From a virus, in IMG/VR virus record IMGVR_UViG_3300029442_000001, positions 107,696 through 171,695 of that record: DNA of 64,000 nucleotides; one strand, 5' to 3'. The notes beneath the pieces are model-generated. The model was not told the DNA's origin, made no database searches, and worked only from the letters and a program-made list of their open reading frames with translations. The position numbers and the translations under genes were made by a program. Within the stretch, counting starts at the first letter, position 1, and every line of letters begins with the position of its first letter. Positions 42,594 to 52,240 of the stretch are shown here, piece after piece.

Positions 42594-43643
42594 TTAAATT
42601 AAAGGAGTTGCTGTAACACAAGCTCCAGCTATAACTGTTAAATTTCCACCATTGGTTGATCCAGTTATAGTAACAATATCATTATAAGTATTAAAATATG
42701 TTCCATTAATTTTTGCCATCCGTAATGTTGAACTAGCTGTAATTACATTGCTGTAAATATTGCTTGCATTACTAGTTAATACAGTGAAGTCGCTTCCTGG
42801 AGCATTTTGTTGCTCAACCGAGTAAACACTAACCGCAGAAGCATTACCAAACTGAACACTAAAACTGTGAACATTTGTTGCAGATAAGCTATGAGTGAAT
42901 GGTATTGTTGCTGTAAATTGATATGGTGTTCCTGCATTTGTATAAAATGATAGTCCAGTTGTTGTTAATGCTCTACTAGTTGTAGTTGCATTAATAACAA
43001 CATTTGAAGTTGCAACACTCATTAATGCTCTAGAACTTTTTTCAACTACTGAAATTGTTAAACCAGCATCAACCGATCCAAATATAAATTCATATATTCC
43101 AGTATGTGAAAATGTTATAACATTAGTTGTTTGATTGTACCCAGCAATATTTTCTGTATAAAGTAAATTTGGATTACCTGCATTAGAATATATAGCTAAG
43201 GTATGTGTAATATTAGCAACTGTTACAAGTACGGTAGCTTCTGCAAATTGCCCAGCAAGTGGCCAGTTTGCAAATACAAGCTGTGAGGAAACTCTAGTTC
43301 CACTTAAAGCAATTGTTTTATAATTACCGTTGTTGAAATCAATAGTTACATTACCACTAGTTACCTGATTGCCAAGATCTTCACTAGTCAAACTTACATC
43401 TTTAAGTACCGCAGAAATAATCTGATTATTATTAAAATTATTACTCGTAATTGTAGGAGTTGAACCATAAGTCAATGGCGCCTTGACAACTACTTTATCC
43501 TGGAGATCTTCTATTTCACGTTTTAAAATAGTAAGATTATTTTTTACTCCAGTAAAATTGTCACGGAAGCCCTGACTGTTATTGTCTACACCAGCTACGG
43601 GAAAATTTTGATTTATACTATTTGGGGTTACCTGACTGGGCAT
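42594..43643 (-). CDS. Tail/baseplate-associated structural protein
   Basis: A 349-residue protein. Its N-terminal 50 residues (SINQNFPVAG, SQGFRDNF, a short helix KREIEDLQDKV) are a module I associate with tail proteins of T4-like aquatic phages; the rest is Thr/Ser/Asn/Val-rich beta structure. GGAGGAG precedes the ATG, behind CTAAATA-like late promoter sequence. Probably a fibre or baseplate decoration. Confidence 0.65.
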   Translation of the reverse strand: MPSQVTPNSINQNFPVAGVDNNSQGFRDNFTGVKNNLTILKREIEDLQDKVVVKAPLTYGSTPTITSNNFNNNQIISAVLKDVSLTSEDLGNQVTSGNVTIDFNNGNYKTIALSGTRVSSQLVFANWPLAGQFAEATVLVTVANITHTLAIYSNAGNPNLLYTENIAGYNQTTNVITFSHTGIYEFIFGSVDAGLTISVVEKSSRALMSVATSNVVINATTTSRALTTTGLSFYTNAGTPYQFTATIPFTHSLSATNVHSFSVQFGNASAVSVYSVEQQNAPGSDFTVLTSNASNIYSNVITASSTLRMAKINGTYFNTYNDIVTITGSTNGGNLTVIAGACVTATPLI

Positions 43644-43685
43644 CGATAATCTCCTCCATATATATATTTAGCAAATTTATATCTT

Positions 43686-44552
43686 TTACTCAACATTATC
43701 AGACAATTTTCTACCTTTATGTGCTTTTGACATATTAGCTCTGTGTTCATCAGATTTTGGTTTACCTTTAGATGCTTTTGACATTTTAGCTCTTGTTTCA
43801 GCAGATTTTGGTTTAGACATTTTGAGTTTGGTTTCATCAGACAATTTTCTACCTTTATGTGCTTTTGACATATTAGCTCTGTGTTCATCAGATTTTGGTT
43901 TACCTTTAGATGCTTTTGACATTTTAGCTCTTGTTTCAGCAGATTTTGGTTTTGACATATTGGCTTTTGCTTCAGCAGAAAATAGTTTCCGTTTTTTGCA
44001 TGTAAACGATTTTGACACATTAGATATAACTTTAGGTGATGGAGTTTTACCTAACATTGCTTTTGATATTTTATTTTTTGTTTCTTGAGTAGGAGGTTTT
44101 CTTTCTAATGCCGCTTTTGACATATTGGCCCTTGCTTCATCTGAATGTTTACGACCTAATAGTAATTTTGATGTAGCATTAGAATTTAAAATTTTAGCTT
44201 CTTCATATTCTTCTGGAGTTGGAATATATAGACTATTATTTGACTTACTTTTTCGAAACATATTAAAAAATGCATGTGACATTTTATAATAACTAGTACC
44301 AACGGGCAACATATGAGTTAATAATTGATGACATATAAAATGTTCTTTACCAGTTAAAATAACTAAATTGGTTGGATCATTTGGATTACCATCTAGCCAA
44401 CCAGTTTTACTTCTTTTATTATTTTTATAAAATGATGCAGGAATTATATGATGTTTCTCGGTATATCCATAAGGTGGAAACAATATGGCCATTTCAATTA
44501 TTTCATAATATCTTTTTGTTGATTGGTTATCTAGAAATTCACTAAATGTCAT
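43686..44552 (-). CDS. HNH homing endonuclease 2 with NUMOD3-type repeats
   Basis: A 288-residue relative of HNH 1: RYYEIIEMA start, EKHHIIPASF and NLVILTGKEHFICHQLL, then repeats of the type SDEHRANMSKAHKGRKL. A 138-bp segment is repeated nearly perfectly in the 3' part. It lies between two tail genes and has the shared late promoter plus hairpin leader. Confidence 0.85.
   Translation of the reverse strand: MTFSEFLDNQSTKRYYEIIEMAILFPPYGYTEKHHIIPASFYKNNKRSKTGWLDGNPNDPTNLVILTGKEHFICHQLLTHMLPVGTSYYKMSHAFFNMFRKSKSNNSLYIPTPEEYEEAKILNSNATSKLLLGRKHSDEARANMSKAALERKPPTQETKNKISKAMLGKTPSPKVISNVSKSFTCKKRKLFSAEAKANMSKPKSAETRAKMSKASKGKPKSDEHRANMSKAHKGRKLSDETKLKMSKPKSAETRAKMSKASKGKPKSDEHRANMSKAHKGRKLSDNVE
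43702..43953 (-). repeat. 138-bp direct repeat in HNH 2
   Basis: The second copy begins at 43840, exactly 138 bp (46 codons) after the first at 43702, and runs nearly unchanged for over 110 bp. It duplicates three NUMOD3-type units. Confidence 0.8.
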
Positions 44553-44580
44553 TGAGCTGTTACTCCTTATTAGTAATAGA

Positions 44581-44622
44581 GTAGTTGGATATTCAAGTAC
44601 CGCTAACTACAATTATATTTAC
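44581..44622 (-). promoter_or_regulatory. Late promoter and 5'-terminal hairpin leader of HNH 2
   Basis: Minus strand: GTAAATA (44622-44616), five bases, stem GTAGTT (44610-44605) with AACTAC (44586-44581), inner stem GGTA/TA-U-CC with one bulge, then the shared CTCTATTACT segment and AAGGAG. Confidence 0.7.
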
Positions 44623-47600
44623 TAAACTGATACAATTCCTGATTCAATAAAATATTTACGTTTAAATACTGTATATTTTGATCCAACATCTTTTTTGAGA
44701 TATTCATCGGTACTATTCGAAAAGAATTTAGTAGTATTATCATCAAATGTTGTTTTGAGTTCTGCTGATACTATTTCTTTATCAATAAATCCTGGAACTG
44801 TATAAGCTGATCCTAGTGTTTCCGGAGCTACCAAACTTACTACAGTGCCGCCGTGTTTCACACCACTCGTAACTCCAACGCTAGTATATGGTGAACTATT
44901 TATATACTGTAATGGACTTACAAAGTCTAACGTAACTATTCCATTGGATCCAATTAAAATTCTCCAAATTCCAGCTCGTTGATAATCAATTGTTGGATTA
45001 ATAAAATGTTCCTGAAATCCTGGAATAACTGTAAATGGTTCGTAATTTTCTCCATATATTTGTTCTTCATATGGAGTTACTCTTACCCAACCATCATACA
45101 ATTCATCAGACATATTAAAATCTATAGGTGATCCATCTGGATTTGTATATAATTCTTGCTTGAAAAACACTAATAATTTATTATTTAAATCACCTCTATA
45201 TCCGTCTATCAAGCCAAGCGCACCTAAATCATATGCATTGGCATTGTTAATTTGATAGAATGGAGTTTCAACTGCAAAATCAACAATTGAAACAATATTT
45301 TCAACACTTATTATTTGATCAAATGTTGTTAACTTATTCAAATAATATTGATTCAATGATTTATCAAAGTTTAAAGCCAATCCATCATCCCAGAGGTATC
45401 TATCTGTAATAGCATTTATATTTGTTAACTGTAATGATAATTGTAATTTGTATAATATTTTCTTACCAAATCCTGGCTTCACATATAATAATGGAACTGC
45501 ATCTATACATTTTCCGTCTTGATCAATTAACCAATTTGCTAGTAATCTCTTTGTATTTCGGCTTAACTTATTTTTAATTTGCTCACGCATGTTTGGCAAA
45601 CTAGCTGGATACAATTCCATAATCTTACTATCACTAACATATGTTAGATCATCATCTGCTGTTATATAAGAGTTATCAGCTGTTATTGGAATATTAATTT
45701 GACTAGTAGATATACTTCCCGATAATTGAGTTCCGTTTTCTGTAGTAAATCTATCTACTGGATTAATATATATTACTTCATATTCAACTTCTCCAGTTGA
45801 AGTTAAGCTTTGTGCCCATCTTAAATCAGTAAATAGATATTGTTTGGTGTGATGATATGCTGCTATAGCACCTATTAAGTCGCTATCAGTTGCTGTATTA
45901 ATTCCATATGCAACTAACATTCGATAAGTATTCTGTCTGCCAAACCAATGATCACTAAGTCTGTAAATGTGTTCATCTGGTACTATTTTATCATTGAAAA
46001 TTGCTGTTCTAATTTTGTCTCTATCTACACCATTAAGTAAGAATTCTAAGTATAAATTTGAACTTGGTTTGCGTTTGTAATCTGCTATATAGAATGTAAA
46101 GCTTCTGTCCTTATAAATTTCACGACGTATTGGATCGTTTAAATGTAAACTAGCTCTAACAGATACTACATATTTTCTATCAAATGTAGTTATATCTTTG
46201 TCAAATGTTGTTCCATCATTTAATAATAAATGTTGATGACTTGCTCTTCCTTCAAAATTTCCAAAATTAGTAAATTCTAATCCACGTGGTAAATCGTCTG
46301 AAGTAAATCGTAATACTGTATTATTTGGCAATGTTTGTAGACTGCTAAGTTTAATTATATTATTAACTTCATCCACTGAAACAACAACTGTAGATAGTGG
46401 AATATCAACCTGAGTTGATATCACTGGCATGCCAACTAAAATTCCATCAACGCTATCTAATTGTATAATATTTTGATTAATAGCAGAACTTAACATTGTG
46501 TGTTCTATATATGGTATAATAGAATAAGATATTTCAGTATCAGAAGAATTAGTCGCATGAACTGAAAGCGTGCTTGGTACTCCACTAGTTACAACTCCTA
46601 AGTCAGGTTGTGTAATCCAAGTTATTAAATAATTATTACTATTTGTTACTGTTAATATTCTCTTCCATAAACTACTAAAAGGATTGTCTACATTTCTAGT
46701 ATAATGAGGAACTGTTTGAGGGCTTAAAAAAGTTAATATTTCTGTTGCAACCAATGATTGAACTGAACTCATTGTAATTTGTTTACTTGTTCTGTCAATT
46801 GCTAACACTGTTGGTGTTCCAACAATATCTACACCAACAATTGTATATCCTATATCTATACCTCTTGTACTTTCAACTATAACTGAATTTATTGCAGATG
46901 TAGATACCATTACTGGTGTTTCTGGACCAGTACTACCAAAACTTGTAAGACTCTCGTATAATAATTTAACTTTTCTTTCTTGATATTGAGAACTTCCGTA
47001 TCCAGTAAATTTATCAACAAAAATAAGACAACCTTGAGGAATTGGTTGAACAAAATCTAAGTAATAATTAGTTCCGCCAAATGTTAAATCAGAACTTATT
47101 GGAATATTAGCAATAGTTGGTTTACTAATAAAAACAAATTTGTTTGGAATATCAACTGAAACTACAATAGTATCTGCATCTATTCCAACTCCACTAACAG
47201 GCATACCAACAGCAATAGTATCCATTGATTTCATTTCAATTACTGTACCATATGGTAAAGAAACTGCATTTTGTCTTACAACAGATTTAACAATTCTCCA
47301 AATACCTGCTCTATAATTAGGTATTACACTTGATAATGTCCATCCGTGAATAATATTTCCAGATGGATCATACCACCCATCTAAATTAATATTTAATGGA
47401 TCAGTTTCATATCCATAATAAGTGGGATCAAAAAATTCTTGTTTAGTTAATACAATAGTTTTATTTGTAAAATCTGTTGCCCTTGCATCTAAAAATAATG
47501 AGTCTATTTTATTTTGACTACTGTCATTTACGATGGTGAAGGGTAATTCACATCCATAATCTACTTCAAAAACTATATTACTTGGTTCACTTGTCTTCTT

Positions 47601-48911
47601 GTAAACCCTAACATAGAAGATATATTTTTCTTCGCCTGTTGTAATAGGATCAATATATCCATATAACCAACCAGTGCTAGAATTCAATTTTAAGCTTGCT
47701 GGTAATAATTTATTTATGTTAGCTGTTACAAATCCATCAGGGTCAGAAGTATTTCTTTGATATGTTCCTGGTGTAATACCTAAATCAGTTAGTGGAAAGT
47801 TAACTTCGTTTTCTATAACTATACTGCTATCGCCTATATATATTAACAACTTCCCAGAACTTGCTTCAGCACTCACATTAGCTAATGTTTCGTTATATGC
47901 TGCTGCTGTTGTGATATCAGTTGCGACTGTATAAACTGTTGGAAAATCGCTAAGTGGTATTACAATATTATTAATTCTAATAGATGAATTTAATGTAATA
48001 ATTGGGTTAACAGTTGTTCCAATAATTGTTGGAAGTGGTAAAACTGGTAATATTTCATATCCTAGATTATTAGTAGTAGAATTAACATCATCAAAATCTT
48101 TTCCTAAAAATTGATAATAGAAAAAGTTTTCATCAGACACTGTAGCAATATCTGTATCTCTATTAAGCAAAACAGGAACATGTTGACCAACTATAACTGT
48201 TTGATTTGAATTATAATATGATGTGTCAACTAATGTAACCTCACCCTTATAAAATGTTACTTTATAATTTGTAATTACATCTATTTTTCCATCTGATACT
48301 CTTATAGCAAATGTATATATTATAACATTATCAGTCTGATTTTGATCAAATGTATTAGTGTCAAATAAATCTACGTCGAATCTTACAACACCAATTGCAA
48401 ATACTGCTGGATCAACATATCCAACTATGTGTGCTATATTATTAATTGACAAGCCCGTAGGAAGTGTTCCACCAACTAAAGTATAAGTTAATGTATCTGT
48501 AATATCAGGATCGAATGCAGTTATATCAATATCAACCCAAGTTCCATCAAAATATTCACCTAAACTCTGGTTAGGTAATGATGGTACAAAGGGTCTCGGA
48601 GCATCTTCGCCAGTAACTGTTATGCTAAATGTTCTATCCGCAAGTTGACCGAGTTCATTTGAACATCTAATATTGAATATAAATATTGTTTCTTCGCTTA
48701 CAGGTAACGGAGCTCCTACTATTCTGCAAATAGGATAACCTTTTGTATTGTCAGATTTTATTAATCGTAATCCAGGCGGCAACTTACCGCTTACAATAGA
48801 AAAGTTAGCTCTAAAGCTTCCAGAAATTATTCCTAAGTTATAATTAAATGGTTCTAACTCTTTTGTAATACCTAAACTGCCAGAATTTGTGATCCACTGT
48901 GGCGCTGACAT
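44622..48911 (-). CDS. Very large tail/baseplate protein with Ig-like domains
   Basis: A 1429-residue protein, the largest in the window. The N-terminal half has repeats of the putative-Ig type (FSIVSGKLPPGLRL...IVGAP; LTYTLVGGTLPTGLSI; ASLKLNSSTGWLYG), beta-sandwich domains usual in phage tail tips and fibres. The C-terminal part has no motif I know. Similar long proteins occur in T4-like aquatic phages as structural proteins. It starts 4 nt after the stop of the repeat-rich gene upstream. Confidence 0.7.
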   Translation of the reverse strand: MSAPQWITNSGSLGITKELEPFNYNLGIISGSFRANFSIVSGKLPPGLRLIKSDNTKGYPICRIVGAPLPVSEETIFIFNIRCSNELGQLADRTFSITVTGEDAPRPFVPSLPNQSLGEYFDGTWVDIDITAFDPDITDTLTYTLVGGTLPTGLSINNIAHIVGYVDPAVFAIGVVRFDVDLFDTNTFDQNQTDNVIIYTFAIRVSDGKIDVITNYKVTFYKGEVTLVDTSYYNSNQTVIVGQHVPVLLNRDTDIATVSDENFFYYQFLGKDFDDVNSTTNNLGYEILPVLPLPTIIGTTVNPIITLNSSIRINNIVIPLSDFPTVYTVATDITTAAAYNETLANVSAEASSGKLLIYIGDSSIVIENEVNFPLTDLGITPGTYQRNTSDPDGFVTANINKLLPASLKLNSSTGWLYGYIDPITTGEEKYIFYVRVYKKTSEPSNIVFEVDYGCELPFTIVNDSSQNKIDSLFLDARATDFTNKTIVLTKQEFFDPTYYGYETDPLNINLDGWYDPSGNIIHGWTLSSVIPNYRAGIWRIVKSVVRQNAVSLPYGTVIEMKSMDTIAVGMPVSGVGIDADTIVVSVDIPNKFVFISKPTIANIPISSDLTFGGTNYYLDFVQPIPQGCLIFVDKFTGYGSSQYQERKVKLLYESLTSFGSTGPETPVMVSTSAINSVIVESTRGIDIGYTIVGVDIVGTPTVLAIDRTSKQITMSSVQSLVATEILTFLSPQTVPHYTRNVDNPFSSLWKRILTVTNSNNYLITWITQPDLGVVTSGVPSTLSVHATNSSDTEISYSIIPYIEHTMLSSAINQNIIQLDSVDGILVGMPVISTQVDIPLSTVVVSVDEVNNIIKLSSLQTLPNNTVLRFTSDDLPRGLEFTNFGNFEGRASHQHLLLNDGTTFDKDITTFDRKYVVSVRASLHLNDPIRREIYKDRSFTFYIADYKRKPSSNLYLEFLLNGVDRDKIRTAIFNDKIVPDEHIYRLSDHWFGRQNTYRMLVAYGINTATDSDLIGAIAAYHHTKQYLFTDLRWAQSLTSTGEVEYEVIYINPVDRFTTENGTQLSGSISTSQINIPITADNSYITADDDLTYVSDSKIMELYPASLPNMREQIKNKLSRNTKRLLANWLIDQDGKCIDAVPLLYVKPGFGKKILYKLQLSLQLTNINAITDRYLWDDGLALNFDKSLNQYYLNKLTTFDQIISVENIVSIVDFAVETPFYQINNANAYDLGALGLIDGYRGDLNNKLLVFFKQELYTNPDGSPIDFNMSDELYDGWVRVTPYEEQIYGENYEPFTVIPGFQEHFINPTIDYQRAGIWRILIGSNGIVTLDFVSPLQYINSSPYTSVGVTSGVKHGGTVVSLVAPETLGSAYTVPGFIDKEIVSAELKTTFDDNTTKFFSNSTDEYLKKDVGSKYTVFKRKYFIESGIVSV

Positions 48912-48914
48912 TCA

Positions 48915-50336
48915 TTAAACTCCTATCACTGTCCAATTTGAACCATTGTACCATACAAGAGCTTTTGCTGTTCCGCCGCCTGCAATCACATTTCCTATTG
49001 TTGGAGATGTTGCATTTGTTACCACTTGTATTGCTCCTAATACCGGTGTTCCTAAATTTCCTGTATCTGTTGATCCGCACAATAATTTACTGGCTTGTAC
49101 TGATGAAACACAAACAATATTTCCAGTAACACTTAATATTCCGCCAACATTTGAATTTAATCCAACATTTGAATTACCTGTTACAGATAATCTTCCGCTA
49201 GTTGTTAAATTTCCAGCAGTAACGTTTGCAGATGTTGTTAATGAAGATGATGTAATTGAATTTGTTATAGTTGCATTTACACTTACGAATAAATTTGATG
49301 AAACATTAACATTACTTCCACTTATATTACCAGAAGTTGTTATTACTCCACTTGATCCAAGATTACCAACATTTGCATTTTTAGTTATTACAACATTTCC
49401 TGAAAAAGTTCCATCAGTTGTTAAGACATTCAATACATTAGCATTACCACTTGATATAATACTATTAGTAACTATTACATTATTTCCAGTTATGTTTCCA
49501 ATAATAGAAGCGTCTTGAGCAATGCTTAAATTTCCATTGGTAGAACCTATATTCCCTGAAGCAACAATATTATTACCAGAAAATATATTGCCAACTACTC
49601 CAACACCGCCAGCAACTGTTAACGCACCTGTAGTAGAACTTGTTGAAGTTGCTACTGCTTGAATATTAGCTAGTGTAATAATTTGTACTGTGCCAATAGT
49701 TGCTGTTCCAGATGTTATTAAACTTACCCCTACTATGCTTCCAAGTAAACCATTAACGGCAGTAATATTATTAGTAGATGTAATATTACCAACAACTGAT
49801 AAATTCTTATTGCTGACCCAAGAATCTAACGCATAATTATATAATAGATTAGCGTTTGATACCGCAACATTAACGCCAGCTCCATTTGTTGCTGCTGCAT
49901 TTGCTGCTCCGCTAGCTAATGTTATTAATAAGTTTGCTGTTGTTAAATTAGTTACTGTTGTATTTGTATAATTCAAATTAATAACATTTACATTACTTGA
50001 AACATTTATATTCCCAGCTGATATATTTCCAAATGTTGCTGTTCCAGATACTAGTAAATTTGTTAAATTAGAATTATTACTAGAAGATAAATTTACAACC
50101 GATATATTTCCGCTTGATATGTTACCAGATGAAACAATGTCAATGATGGTAGCTGAATTTGATACTATACTGTTACCAATAATATTTCCAGTTGTTGATA
50201 TATTATTTGCTGTAATATCACTTGAATCTAGATATAATTCAGTAAAATTGTCGTTTACATCCTGAAATGCATCACGTAGTGTGATTCCTGTACCGTCATT
50301 AGCGACTAATCCAATATTTATTAACTTTTGGCTCAT
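48915..50336 (-). CDS. Repeat-rich tail fibre/baseplate protein
   Basis: A 473-residue protein. After an N-terminal module (LVANDGTGITLRDAFQDVNDNF) it is made of loose repeats rich in G-N-I/V-S/T-x (for example SSGNISSGNIS and TGNSNVGLNSNVGG), a composition that suggests a beta-helix shaft. The ending (WYNGSNWTVIGV) looks like a tip or trimerisation element. Tandem degeneracy makes it prone to length change. Confidence 0.7.
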   Translation of the reverse strand: MSQKLINIGLVANDGTGITLRDAFQDVNDNFTELYLDSSDITANNISTTGNIIGNSIVSNSATIIDIVSSGNISSGNISVVNLSSSNNSNLTNLLVSGTATFGNISAGNINVSSNVNVINLNYTNTTVTNLTTANLLITLASGAANAAATNGAGVNVAVSNANLLYNYALDSWVSNKNLSVVGNITSTNNITAVNGLLGSIVGVSLITSGTATIGTVQIITLANIQAVATSTSSTTGALTVAGGVGVVGNIFSGNNIVASGNIGSTNGNLSIAQDASIIGNITGNNVIVTNSIISSGNANVLNVLTTDGTFSGNVVITKNANVGNLGSSGVITTSGNISGSNVNVSSNLFVSVNATITNSITSSSLTTSANVTAGNLTTSGRLSVTGNSNVGLNSNVGGILSVTGNIVCVSSVQASKLLCGSTDTGNLGTPVLGAIQVVTNATSPTIGNVIAGGGTAKALVWYNGSNWTVIGV

Positions 50337-50392
50337 TTGTGATCCACCTATACATGTATTTACCTCCGCTGGGAAGGATAATTTCAGTGAGG

Positions 50393-50839
50393 TTAATCAC
50401 TAAGTGGAGCTACAATTATTTTATCAAAAATAATATCAAAATCAGGTATTATTTTTGGAATGTCTATGTGTTTTGTTGAATCTATTGATATATGTGGAGT
50501 AAATTTAGGATAATCATGAGATGCACCAAATTTTTTCAGTAAATTAAAAATTTGCTGTATCTTTTCTGATTTAATCAGCAATACGGTTGCTTTTTCTCCT
50601 AATTTTTCCCAACTAATAATTTTTGCTGTTACATTAACTGGCACGCAGTTTAGTACTTCTGCAGCAGGCAACGGAGAAGATGAATAACAAATAGTGCAAT
50701 GAAGGTCTTTAGATTTATCATGCTCTATATTATTTTCATCACACCAATTAGCTAATTTTTCAGCGCACTCTTTGCTAAGTTTTAAAGATGCATATGTGCC
50801 ATCTTTGTGTTTTGTATTTAAAATTTCATCGGCAGTCAT
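50393..50839 (-). CDS. 2H phosphoesterase, possibly Acb1-type anti-CBASS
   Basis: A 148-residue protein with two HxT/S motifs, LHCTICYS (H47) and FTPHISID (H116), the pair that forms the active site of 2H phosphoesterases. Length, N-terminal layout (GTYASLKL) and position in a T4-like phage resemble T4 gp57B (Acb1), which cuts cyclic nucleotide signals of CBASS defence; other 2H enzymes act on RNA ends or ADP-ribose cyclic phosphate. A GATAAATA lies 8 nt before the ATG. Confidence 0.65.
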   Translation of the reverse strand: MTADEILNTKHKDGTYASLKLSKECAEKLANWCDENNIEHDKSKDLHCTICYSSSPLPAAEVLNCVPVNVTAKIISWEKLGEKATVLLIKSEKIQQIFNLLKKFGASHDYPKFTPHISIDSTKHIDIPKIIPDFDIIFDKIIVAPLSD

Positions 50840-50858
50840 TATGCTAATATTTATCTAA

Positions 50859-51302
50859 TTAATACTTTTCAACTTCTAGAATTTCTGCTGATGTAGTTAA
50901 ATATTCCCATACTTGCTCATTTACATGAGGAAGTCCTACCCAATAATTTTTAGCAGCATTTTCAACTTCAAATGAATCTTTTTCATATCCATCTGAAATC
51001 AAGCTTTCTATTTCAGATCCATAATTAATATCGTGACGTTGAATTGGTCCAAGTGGTTTTACTGTAAACATCCACTCAGTTCCTCCGCCAGCTAAATCAA
51101 TATCATCAGGATCTGCTACCATAAACACAGAATCTTTATGAGATAATTTATCTGTTGGTCGATATTTTTCTAATATTTGATAAAAAGAAGTATCTCCCCA
51201 ATCAGATTCATATTCTGAATGACGGGGAGATAAAATCGTTCCTACAGGTAATTTATTGTTACTTCCGTGATAATAAGTTGTTGATATTTCAAATGCTTTC
51301 AT
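50859..51302 (-). CDS. Arr-like ADP-ribosyltransferase-fold protein, packaged type
   Basis: A 147-residue protein unlike the array ARTs. YYHGSNNKLPVGTIL near the N-terminus and VFMVADPDDI, WMFTVKPLGPI further on match the strand pattern of rifampin ADP-ribosyltransferase (Arr) and related folds, with His14 as the first catalytic position. It starts MKAFE-I, near the capsid-targeting signature, and lies 5 nt after a CTAAATA promoter. The fold assignment is tentative. Confidence 0.5.
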   Translation of the reverse strand: MKAFEISTTYYHGSNNKLPVGTILSPRHSEYESDWGDTSFYQILEKYRPTDKLSHKDSVFMVADPDDIDLAGGGTEWMFTVKPLGPIQRHDINYGSEIESLISDGYEKDSFEVENAAKNYWVGLPHVNEQVWEYLTTSAEILEVEKY

Positions 51303-51307
51303 ATCAA

Positions 51308-51314
51308 TATTTAG
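51308..51314 (-). promoter_or_regulatory. Late-type promoter, leaderless
   Basis: CTAAATA, five bases, ATG at 51302. The octamer variant is the same as before HNH 1 and HNH 3. Confidence 0.55.
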
Positions 51315-51523
51315 TGTCGATAAGAAATTCTTCCTTTTGATAAATCATAAGGGGACATTTCAACTGAAACTGTATCACCTAAAATAACTTTAATTCTTGC
51401 TTTTCTCATCTTTCCACTTAAATGAGCGAGTACTGTATAATCGTCATTTACGCGGACACGAAATAAGGATGGTAATACTTCTACTACTTCTCCTGTCATT
51501 TTTACTGAATCATCTACTGGCAT
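51311..51523 (-). CDS. infA: Translation initiation factor IF-1
   Basis: A 70-residue OB-fold protein colinear with bacterial IF-1 (72 residues): KMTGEVVEVLPSLFRVRV, then VLAHLSGKMRKARIKVILGDTVSVEMSPYDLSKGRISYR. The HxSGKMRK and SPYDLxKGRI blocks are the family signature. IF-1 occupies the ribosomal A site during initiation and works with IF-2 and IF-3. A phage copy could alter start-site choice on host ribosomes. It follows a DUF2693-like gene by 2 nt in a late operon. Confidence 0.93.
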   Translation of the reverse strand: MPVDDSVKMTGEVVEVLPSLFRVRVNDDYTVLAHLSGKMRKARIKVILGDTVSVEMSPYDLSKGRISYRH

Positions 51524-51525
51524 AA

Positions 51526-51792
51526 TTAATAAATTGTTTCCATAACTGAATTGTATCTAAAACTTCTCCATTCTTTTTTTTCAAGATCCCAGACGGGAAT
51601 TGAATTTTCACTTTTCTTTTTTGTGACTATCTTTGGTTCGAATGCTGGCATCAATTGTTCGCACAATGTTGCTCGCATATGTCTAACAGTTCCATCTGAT
51701 TTCAAAAATGTTATATTCACTATTCCATTTTGTAATTGTGAAATTAACAAATTTTTATTTTCTTCTAAAGTGTAATCAATCTTTTTGTTCAT
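51526..51792 (-). CDS. DUF2693-like SH3-fold phage protein
   Basis: An 88-residue protein with TFLKSDGTVRHMRATL and PVWDLEKKEWRSFRY, the pattern of a small T4-like phage family (I believe DUF2693) with an SH3-like barrel; its role is unknown. Overlaps the upstream gene by 17 bp and lies directly before IF-1. Confidence 0.65.
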   Translation of the reverse strand: MNKKIDYTLEENKNLLISQLQNGIVNITFLKSDGTVRHMRATLCEQLMPAFEPKIVTKKKSENSIPVWDLEKKEWRSFRYNSVMETIY

Positions 51793-52240
51793 AAGCTAAT
51801 GCAAGCACCATTTTATATTTGTCCGATATATCTTGAACTGCTGGTAGTTCCGCTGTAGTTGATGCAAGCTTGGTAAGTTCTTCAACAACCTTTTCCGCAA
51901 TTTCTTGATTTGACGGATAATAAATTCTGAAGATTCCAGCATCTTGCATTTTACTTGTTATTTCTCTAAGAACTTCTTTTTGTTTTTCTGTATAATTTAA
52001 AGCATTTGCGATATTACTTGACTTATTTGAAATAATTTGTGCAAGGCTATTTTCAATACTATGAGCAGCCGCACTTAATGCAATAAAATCTGGATTAACA
52101 TTATATCGTCTAGATCTGGTATGTGATGTAATATGAACTAAATGATAACCTAATGGAAGAGAATCCAATAGATTATTATCTTCTATTCTTACTGCTTCGT
52201 ACCTACCATTTGATAATTTTTTGTAAAAAGTTTCACTCAT
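51776..52240 (-). CDS. Unknown protein
   Basis: A 154-residue protein: a short beta domain (1-45, LSNGRYEAVRI and GYHLVHIT) followed by helices. No family recognised. Overlaps neighbours on both sides (4 and 17 bp), so it is coupled with IF-1 and the DUF2693-like gene. Confidence 0.6.
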   Translation of the reverse strand: MSETFYKKLSNGRYEAVRIEDNNLLDSLPLGYHLVHITSHTRSRRYNVNPDFIALSAAAHSIENSLAQIISNKSSNIANALNYTEKQKEVLREITSKMQDAGIFRIYYPSNQEIAEKVVEELTKLASTTAELPAVQDISDKYKMVLALAYEQKD

